In this document: piece by piece, positions 56,598 through 64,000 of the stretch
How the letters are laid out: the number at the start of each line of letters is the position of its first letter
Numbering within the stretch: the stretch's first letter is position 1
Source of the DNA: Hemileia vastatrix
Lineage: Eukaryota; Basidiomycota; Pucciniomycetes; Pucciniales; Zaghouaniaceae
NCBI GenBank assembly: GCA_030280995.1
Contig: JASXTE010000001.1
Location: 31,925,700 to 31,989,699 of the forward strand
Direction of reading: 5' to 3'
Length of the DNA stretch: 64,000 bases
Notes under the pieces: model-generated
Told to the model about the DNA's origin: nothing
Seen by the model: the letters and a program-made list of their open reading frames with translations, nothing else
Databases searched by the model: none
Made by a program: the position numbers and the translations under genes

Positions 56598-58688
56598 GAA
56601 AAGAAAAGAAAAGAAAAGAAAAGAAGTGAAAAGAAAAGAAAAAATTAAACGAGAGAAAAAAAGAAAAGAGAAAAAATTACATATTGACGCAAATAACAAG
56701 ATATCCGTGTAATCCCTATGAGGAAGAAATTTGTTGGGTTTTCAATTAAAAGAGGTTTCAAAAAAATCAGGATATTTACCACTTGTGATACGTTCCACCA
56801 TACTTTGTTATTCAAGAAATTATCCTCGTTCCACGTCAGCTAGTCGAAAAAAAAACTGAATAAATCATATATATATATATATATTCTATTGAAAAAGGAG
56901 ATAATCACCTGCCATATTAGGATAGGAATAACAAATAAAGTAGTGCCATATGTTGCCATAGCATGAGATACAAGAGAGCGATGCTGAGTTCTGCATTTCC
57001 TCTTAGGAGAAATAGTACACGCATCAGAAGTCCTTCTAATGCTAATTTGCTCAAGATCTTTGGTTTTGGCAAATAGTCCTCGCAGAGCAAAAGTTAGTAA
57101 AGGCACGTATAGCTGGCGGAAGATTAACTGAATTCAATCAAAGGCGAGACCATCCTTTTTGAAAAATTTGAAGCGTACTAAACTCAAAGCGCAAAGTACC
57201 ACTAGGTATGTGGCGATCGCAGATCGGCAATGGAAAGCTAATCGATGCTATAGCAATTAAAAGAAGTTACTTCAACATATACATCTCACTGGTAAACATT
57301 CAACCAGCTAGAGAGTACCAGGTGATGCGGCATTTCTCTAGCAGGGATGAGGCTTGTAAGAAACTCGATTTGATCAAAAGTTTTCGGATCATAAGATGGG
57401 GCCAAATCTCGTAGTTGACTTGTTATTCTGTTCTTGATGTCTCGAGTATGTATGTAATCAGTATTAGCCATAAAGAACAATGAACTGATTGAAGCTAAAG
57501 ACCAGGACTGCTTATTAGTGCAAAATTTAATGAAAAAAAAAAAATCAAAATTTGGCTCACTGAACAAAGTAATGGGTACAACGAAAAAACAAGCGTTCAT
57601 AAGCCAGCGCGTCATTGCAGGCATACCAATCTTCGTATTTTTATCGGCTTCATTCCAGTGAGCATCCCATATTTGAGTTGCGCACTGACATGCACCTATC
57701 GATGTTGTTTTACGTGTTATTTTAAAGACTTTAGACTATCTGACAAAGCAAAACCATGCACATATCCACATAAAAGCCCTATTTTTGTTTATTTTATTTA
57801 AAAAAATAAGGATTGTGTTTAGTGTCCTAAGTAAAAGCACGGCTGAAAAGGGAGCAGTAGAAGACTCCACGAAAAAAATATGAAGGTGATTTCACTTACC
57901 AAGAGCAAAAGGTAGGTAACAGAAACTGCAATTAATTTTTTCATCAAAAGCTAATAAGTTATATATCATTCTACGAAAAAAAGCTTCGCTACTGCAGACT
58001 AACCTTAATCCCGTATAATGGAATTTTGACATTCATATCAATCCGTTCGGCTATTATGGCCTCTTGAACGGACAAATCTATAATTGATACTTTAAAAACA
58101 AAATTGTTAACTCCCATTTAAGGAGAAACAAAGACTGAAAAATATTTGTTACAAATAGAGAATAAAAAGTAGGCGACCGCAGTAAAATCAGGTGCATCAA
58201 TACGAATTATTCCTACTGCCATACACAAACCGAATGTATTTCATCCAAATTAGTACCAAATTTATTGAGATTGGGATCCGGAGCTTACATCGTGTAACAT
58301 GACATCCGCGAAATGATCTTGATGAAATTCTTACGCAGAGAAGCCAGGTCGTTTGCAGGAGTAAACTGTTTACATATCAAGTTACAAGCGCTAGATGAAT
58401 GCGCGGCGCAATATGATGATTAACTTAATCCTAGATAAAAGGTTATTTACACTACATAACCGGCCAGGATAATGCGCATCACAATCCGAACGGGCTGGGG
58501 CTCTTCAGCAGGCTGCTCAAAAAAGATACTACCCTCACTTGAGATACCCAAATCAAAACAACACAAAATAAAAAACGCACACCGACTGCCGTATCTAAGT
58601 ATTGAGCAACCTGAAGATAAGGGTTGGCATCGCGCGGAAGAAGTTGAATAAATCGGATCAGCCGCTGTTCGGCCGAATCAAGAGCCAT
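56254..58688 (-). CDS. Host-type intron-rich gene, product not recognised (provisional model)
   Basis: This region has higher GC and different codon use from the transposons. ATG 58688 opens MALDSAEQRLIRFIQLLPRD, followed within about 100 nt by a GT donor. Exon-like readings follow at about 58285-58360 (ANDLASLRKNFIKIISRM), 58020-58110 (QEAIIAERIDMNVKIPLYG, then GTTAGT), 57585-57690 (ADKNTKIGMPAMTRWLM), 57290-57470 (DYIHTRDIKNRITSQLRDLA..MPHHLVLSSW), 56915-57120 (LYVPLLTFALRGLFAKTKDL..TTLFVIPILIWQ) and a Ser/Asn-rich tail to a stop at 56254. Stops between these blocks and GT..AG candidates indicate several short introns. Exact exon edges, and whether this is one gene or two, cannot be fixed without transcripts. 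No family was recognised. Confidence 0.4.
56564..56672 (+). repeat. (AAAAG)n microsatellite
   Basis: About a dozen near-perfect AAAAG units follow a run of A, then become imperfect. It lies in a probable intron or 3' part of the unrecognised gene. Confidence 0.85.
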
Positions 58689-59102
58689 CTTGGATCGTTC
58701 AGAATTTTAAAAGTCAAATATTGAAGGACTAAAAGGCTCAATATCTATCTTCTGTCGCTGGCCAAAAGAAGAAGGAACACCGCTATCATTGCAGTCCCTG
58801 CAGACTCATAACTTCAGCTACAAATGGTAAGGTTTCTCCCCGCGCTGGAAATAGTTATTATTATCACTGATTTATCGCACCTGCAGACCAAGAATAGTTT
58901 TTTCCCTGCGATTCTACTTTTCATGAAGAGGTAGAATCTCAAGCCCACAGACTAGATACAAAATGACACCCGTCGCGGCTCTCACGGAGCTTAAACCAAC
59001 AGTATATCTACCTATTAATTTATTTCATAACTGTTTTTGTTAGGTTCCTAATGTTATGTGCTTAGGTAACATGTATATAAACCTGATGGGCATTTTCTCC
59101 AG
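58689..59102. other. Upstream region of the host-type gene
   Basis: Probable 5' UTR and promoter of the minus-strand gene. No TATA box or other motif is clear. Confidence 0.3.
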
Positions 59103-59183
59103 TTATTCCGGGACTAAGTCTGATGCCGTGCCTACAGGTAAGCACAAATATTTAGGTAATTAAGTGGTTATTCCGGGACTAAG

Positions 59184-59602
59184 CACTACGCACCAAGTAA
59201 GATATACCTGATGGGTATATTCATGCGCGAGTTGGGGATATTGTAGAGAGTGACATAAAGACAGAAAAATATGTGCGACAAAAATAAGTGAAAGAAAAAT
59301 ATGTGCAAAAATATATGTGCGATAAAAATAAGTGTAAGAAAAATAACTTGCAACCAGAGGAAATTTTGTTTTTTTATTTTTATTTTTGCTCAAAAAATGA
59401 TTTTTTTATTTAATTTTTTCTTATTTTTTTATAATTTTTTTTTGAGAAAAAAATCTAATGGTTGAAAACAATTTTTCTTACACTTACTTTTATTGCACTT
59501 ACTTTTGTGACATTTATTTTTCTGACCTTATGCCCCTCCCTAAAATATCCCCAACTCGCGCATGGATATCACCATCGGGGATATCTTTCTTGGTACGTAG
59601 TG
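59184..59602. mobile_element. MITE with CACTA ends
   Basis: It is a 419-bp noncoding element. Left end CACTACGCACCAAG and right end (reverse complement) CACTACGTACCAAG; the inverted repeats extend about 120 bp and include atgcgcgagttggggatatt on both arms. Flanks AAG and TAG suggest a 3-bp target duplication with one change. The flanking host sequence ttccgggactaag / tctgatg occurs uninterrupted 65 bp upstream (59103-59137), which acts as a local empty site. Confidence 0.75.
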
Positions 59603-59624
59603 TAGTCTGATGTCGTGTCTACAG

Positions 59625-60090
59625 TTTTACCTTGACAACTTCAACGTGAATTAGAATGAATAACCACGCACCCCCTAAACAAAATGTTTACGTGAGCCAC
59701 CCCACACATTGAACGTATTGCAGTTAGGAATTTCTGGATAGAGACATTGCGTTTCAAATCTCGTTTTCTCATTTTTTTACTTTAGAATGCTGAAATCATC
59801 TTAAAAGCGTCCTCAATCACCCCTGCCCTTTTCATCTCACAGCACATTCTAGGAGCCTGTGCATTACATTATTACATATGTTCCTGTTTAAGTATAATCG
59901 TGAAAAATGGTTCAAATTGAAGAATTATCTTACGAATAGCTCTTAATTATGGTAGGTGTAAGAGCCGTTGCTGGGTCTTTTGCATATGATCATTCTCAAG
60001 TTCCTGCTCGTCTCAACATTCGATATAATTAAAGAGAAGTTTACAGTCTGGCTCTTTGATTTTGAATACACAACTGGTTGTTTAATGAAA
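59625..60090. other. Intergenic, nothing recognised
   Basis: No gene, repeat or element end is supported. Confidence 0.4.
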
Positions 60091-60219
60091 TATACAGCTA
60101 TTTGGGAAGACCTTGCTCTTATTTTGCCCCTCATCCCCCGCCAAAGGCGGCTTAAACTAATGTTTTTGGTGGGGAGTGGAAGGCAAAAACACAGCAAGCT
60201 TTTCCCAAATAGCTGTATA
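60091..60219. mobile_element. Hairpin MITE, TACAGCT family, copy 1
   Basis: TATACAGCTATTTGGGAA at the left and its complement at the right, with inverted pairing over most of the 129 bp, including CCCGCCAAA against TTTTGGTGGGG. TA ends suggest a Tc1/mariner-type target. Confidence 0.7.
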
Positions 60220-60525
60220 TGATCGGAATCACGAGAGCCAAGCTTACCTATTAGACTTTAAGTTTTTGATGCACAGGGTCTCGTTGCATGTTCTTGAGAA
60301 CTTATCTCAATATAATAAAATCTTGGCAGTGGTGGTATAAAGTTGCGCAGGGGCACAAAAGAAATCTAGACAAACCAATCCAGAATTGCTAAGTTGAGGA
60401 AAAATGGAAAAAACAGCCTTGCATGATTCATTGGTTAAGTGATTTTCAGAACCTGGAGCTAGAGTTCTGGGCACACAAAAAATTATAAGCACCTCGGTCT
60501 TTCTGGCGCAGGATCTAATTAGAGG

Positions 60526-60714
60526 TTACAGCTAATCCTGGAAAGCTTGCAGTTATCTTCCATTCTATCTCCCGCCAAAATTACAGCTCATCCTGAAAAG
60601 CTTGCGGTTGTTTTGCATCCCATCCCCTGCCAAAATCATGAATTTAGGTCAGCTGGCCTATGCTTTTGGCTGGGTATGAGAGGCAACATAACCGCAAGCT
60701 TTCCAGGATTAGCT
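60526..60714. mobile_element. Hairpin MITE, TACAGCT family, copy 2 plus half copy
   Basis: 60585-60714 is a hairpin with arms AGCTCATCCTGAAAAGCTTG and AAGCTTTCCAGGATTAGCT, and the inner CCCTGCCAAAA pairing TTTTGGCTGGG. A direct half copy lies at 60526-60580. The inner sequence matches copy 1. Confidence 0.65.
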
Positions 60715-60798
60715 TCTACGTATCAACGTTAGAGCTTTATATGAGATTCGACGTCGGATCTCCAACAAAATTGAGAACAATTTTCGATGTCGACTTTC

Positions 60799-60994
60799 TA
60801 CAGCCAAGTCACTAAATCTTTCGGAATTGTCGACGAAGAAATAAAAGTTTCGGCCACGAAAAAATGATTTGCCTATTCAAAAGGAAGTACCCCCTCCCTA
60901 TCCCCAACCCTTTTGTATAGGCAAATCATTTTTTGTTGAGAACAACTTTTATTTTTTCGTCAAAAATTCCGCAAGCTTTTATGACTAAGCTGTA
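60799..60994. mobile_element. Hairpin MITE with TACAGC ends, different core
   Basis: Ends are TACAGC..GCTGTA. The arms share GTCGACGAAGAAATAAAAGTT (left) and a near match (right), plus AAAAATGATTTGCCTAT on both arms. The loop is short, at about 60885-60915. Confidence 0.7.
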
Positions 60995-61209
60995 AAACTA
61001 CCTTGAAAATTGCGTCGCACACTGTCCTGCGACAACCAGAGGCCTTGCAACTTTGAAGAATCAAAATAGTGGAAGACATTTATTTGTGGCCTGCGACAAT
61101 GTTGCTGCACAACCCTTTCTTCCTTTTTTTTTGTTTTTATTATCTTTTATTTCTTTCGATCTCACTCAGCTAGTGGCATAAAGGTACGATAGACAAGTAG
61201 GCTAGATAA

Positions 61210-61445
61210 ACCACCACTGCATCCACCCCAACCTTTGTGAACCAACTCCACCACCACCACGATTGACACCCTGACCCACCCTGACTCACCTCACCCCCCA
61301 CCCCAACTCCTCGACTACCACCTCTAACCACCTCTAACCACCTCCACCACAACTGCCACCCCACCTCCAATATGATCATCTCCCTTACCACCACCATCAC
61401 TGTCACTGCCTCTTCCACCTCCTCCTCCAACTCAACCACCGGATG
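61210..61445. repeat. CCA/ACC-rich simple-sequence tract
   Basis: Strongly C/A-biased on the plus strand (ccaccac, cacctctaacc repeats). The long open frames on either strand are compositional. Confidence 0.7.
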
Positions 61446-61471
61446 CAAATAAAAAAAACAGAAAAAAAATA

Positions 61472-61669
61472 GGGGGTATCAAAGTTAGAAATCTTCCATT
61501 TCAAAATACCTCTTTTTTTCACCAAATCAACCATGATTATTTTTTAAAATATACCATATTATGTCCCCAAAAAACCTTTTTACTGAGTATTAATGTTAAG
61601 TTTGTGGCTTTCTTTTTGTGTTGTGAAATACCTTTTAAATAATTACAAATTTATAACATTGATACCCCC
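61472..61669. mobile_element. MITE, TA|GGGGGTATCAA family, copy 1
   Basis: 198 bp, with GGGGGTATCAAAGTTA at the left and TAACATTGATACCCCC at the right. TA target on both sides (61470-61471 and 61670-61671). Confidence 0.75.
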
Positions 61670-61674
61670 TAATA

Positions 61675-62121
61675 GGGGGTATCAATTTTCAGGGATCTGC
61701 AATTAAATTAATTGCGGATAAAAATCCTAATACCCCAATTATCTTCCGAAATTATTTTTTCTAATAATTGGGTTATTAGATACTTTATGTGTCAATGTTC
61801 ACCTCTTATCTGACATTTTTCTACTCAATTATTCATAACCACATCTTGGACAACTTTCTGTCATAGCCACATGTTGCACAACTTTCTGCCATAACCACAT
61901 CTTGGACTACTCTCTGGATATGCCTCATGGATGTGATGAGTTTGGGATCAGGAATTAGGAATGGAAATTGGGGTATAAGAGGCAGGATAATGCATGATTG
62001 TGGATTCCTTATCCACTAGCCCTGGGGCTAATGGATAAGAATCTTCCACAATTAATAATGTCTGATCCTGGGAAAAAAATTCCTGATCCCTAATTGCGGA
62101 TCCCTGAACATTGATACCCCC
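61675..62121. mobile_element. MITE, TA|GGGGGTATCAA family, copy 2
   Basis: 447 bp. The TIR is about 35 bp: GGGGGTATCAA..TTCAGGGATC..GCAATTA on both ends. TA target at 61673-61674 and 62122-62123. It starts five bases after copy 1 ends. Inside it are three 28-bp direct repeats (61834-61917, cataaccacatcttgga). Confidence 0.78.
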
Positions 62122-62174
62122 TAATATGTATGTGACTTTGCCAGATTCTGTTTTCTTATTTTCTTTGTTTCCTG

Positions 62175-62285
62175 ATTTTTTCCCTCCACCACCACCACCA
62201 CCATTACCATCACTACTCTTTGCACCACCATCATCACCACCCCCACCTCTGTCTCCCCACCATCTCTTGCACCACCACCACATCC
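62175..62285. repeat. CCA-rich simple-sequence tract
   Basis: Repeated CCACCA/CATCACC triplets. The ORFs through it are compositional. Confidence 0.65.
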
Positions 62286-62299
62286 TCCTGTCATGAAAG

Positions 62300-62780
62300 G
62301 GGAAAGGAGATAAATGATAAAACAAGGGACAATCTTAGACATTGCAGATATTCCAGCTGTAAAAATATGTTCAGATTATAGAAATGTAGCATGTTGAGAA
62401 AATAAGCAGTCAACACCAGAAAATGAGATTTTGGGCTTGTAAAATGAGAAGCAAACAAAAAAGGGGTGTGCAGCTTACAGGACACAAGTAGCTGTAGCAG
62501 CACATTGTGATTTTGAAGGTCATTTTATGGCTTGCAATTGGTTGTTTCAGGAAAACCTGTGACACCACTTTCTTGTGTAGTGTAAGAACATCTCCAGCCA
62601 TGTTGGTAAACTTTTTTGGTATGCATATTTTATTAACTTATTCCTCATTTGTTGCTCAATCAGACTCCAGTAACTAAATTTCTCTGTGGTCATTCATTCA
62701 AATGAGAAAAGTAACTGGAGTCAATACAACCTGCTTCCGTAAGTCACAAATCCTTGTGCCACTTTTTTCAAAACATCCAT
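62300..62780. other. Intergenic, nothing recognised
   Basis: No gene or element is supported. Confidence 0.35.
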
Positions 62781-64000
62781 CACCAGAAAAAATCAGGGGG
62801 GGGGGACTTGCATGCAAGTCTACAACTAGGGTTTTTCTTTGCACTGCATTCAACCTGCATTTTACCAGAATTTGGCCAGTAATTGGCCATCATTTGACCA
62901 TCACCCACTTTTAGTAATTTTTCTTTATCTTGCAGTAACATAGTGTTTTCCCTCTATCAATTTAACAGTTTCTCTTCCTTTTTTTGCTCTATTAAGTTAG
63001 AAGTATCTCTTGCTCATTTACTCGGTTAATTTAGAAGTATCTCTTGCTCCCTTTTCTCTATTAAGCTAATATTTACCTGGATGTGATTCATCATATAAGT
63101 AAAATCTTATAGGTCACTCTAATGTGTTCTACAGCAACTATAAAGCCATGTATATAGTGAAAGAATACATTATTATAATGATTACTGGAAAATCTTTCAG
63201 TGTTCTTCCCACTAATTCCCTGACAAAAGTAACTTAAACTCTTCTTTTTGGTGGTGGATAAGAGACAAGAAACCTGCATGCTTCTCAGATTTTGCTGTAA
63301 TAAAAAAACATCCAACTAGAAGCCAAGCTCTAGTCCTGCAACAGTAAAATCTTGAGATTTAAAAAAATTAGTACAATAAAAACCATAAGCACTGAGACAA
63401 AAATGAATTTTTTTTGAAAATTTATTGAAAGCCCAAAATTTGAGCTGTGGTAATTTTGAGCATCATCAATTCATTTTATGACAATTAGGCTGACTTCATT
63501 TTAAACTCATATGATGAAGAGCAGAAAAACTACAGAGAAATAAACAAAATTTCCGCAATATCCCCCCAATAGTAACTAATTGAAAAATTTGTGAGGGAAA
63601 CTTAACCCCCTACTCACATTCAATGCCCTCAATAGTCTTCTCAGAACACAAGCAACTGCCTTCATACAGTGCCTTTTTGGACACTCTCCTCTAAGACATT
63701 ATATATTCCACTTCAAGTGGCTGAATCTCCTTATTTCACTCTATGCACTTCAAACTCTCTTGATACACCTGAACATGTTCTACTTTTATGTCAAGTTCAT
63801 TCTTTCCCACACAATGCTTTTTTCCTTTCAGCAAAAAAACACAAGATATCTTTCACTACTACTGTTTTACTATCTCCATCTCCAATCATATCAAATGTCA
63901 CACTTTTTTTAATTAGCACTCAAAGATTACCTACTAATCTGCCACTTTCTACATAATGTACTACTTTTTCTTTTAATAATTGCCCTAATTTACCTTAATT
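62781..64000. mobile_element. T3: left terminus of a T-like DNA transposon, running off the window
   Basis: CACCAGAAAAAATCAGG begins the terminus. It is followed by a G run and the palindrome GGACTTGCATGCAAGTC at 62804-62820, the same layout as the T left TIR with a changed palindrome centre. The rest of the window is noncoding, with a direct repeat taagttagaagtatctcttg at 62993 and 63028. The other end was not seen. Confidence 0.5.

Noticed and set aside
61170..61448. Glycine/valine-rich ORF and similar ORFs at 62111-62342
   Set aside because: They are produced by the CCA-rich simple-sequence tracts, with strand-symmetrical openness and no start context.
61834..61917. CRISPR-like direct repeats
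   Set aside because: Three adjoining 28-bp copies have no spacers, and they lie inside a MITE in a eukaryotic context.

Overview
The window is eukaryotic, very AT-rich and mostly transposable elements. The traits point to a fungus, probably a basidiomycete and possibly a rust (Pucciniales): Ty3/gypsy elements with a C-terminal chromodomain, very short introns with CTGAC/CTAAT branch sites, and only one intron-rich host-like gene in 64 kb. The organism assignment is inference; nothing in the window proves it.

Positions 1-12,008 hold a noncoding copy (T2) of a DNA transposon that also occurs further right. It is interrupted by a plus-strand Ty3 element (F: LTR and leader), itself interrupted by a complete but mutated minus-strand Ty3 element A (2827-10839, TSD GTCTC). 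A probable solo LTR follows at 11213. Positions 12.1-14.4 kb are noncoding, with a tandem array of ~300-bp units.

Positions 14.4-54.06 kb are a nest. The host is an old minus-strand Ty3 element E (pol, gag, 5' LTR). Plus-strand element C (20614-52727, TSD CTTAC) sits in the E leader. C is split twice: by the intact minus-strand element B (22970-32698, TSD GTAAG, LTRs equal in length and apparently identical), and by a DNA transposon T (35273-49042, 3-bp TSD AAT, palindrome-bearing TIRs). T carries element D (37541-46682, TSD ATATC). LTR divergence as judged by eye (C > A > D > B) agrees with this order.

A, B, C and D are one family. Each encodes a single Gag-PR-RT-RNase H-IN-chromodomain frame. 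All four also carry two shared features that ordinary annotation would miss. (1) A second ORF (ORFb, about 150-175 codons) overlaps the N-terminal part of gag in the +1 frame and is better conserved than gag there, with motifs GFKIKK, KWxWD and HPYxG plus a basic tail. (2) At the ORFb stop there is an intron of exactly 58 nt (GT..branch..AG) at the same place in all four. The unspliced RNA keeps the Gag-Pol frame; splicing would truncate Gag and leave ORFb. The leaders of A, C and F share a 25-30 bp repeat array, and those of A, C, D and F share a segment complementary to a tRNA T-arm.

Positions 54.1-55.6 kb hold a broken Tc1/mariner transposase. An unrecognised, intron-rich host-type gene lies on the minus strand at about 56.25-58.69 kb. 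Positions 59-62.1 kb are a cluster of short inverted-repeat elements (MITEs) of at least three families, and the terminus of a third T-like element starts at 62781.
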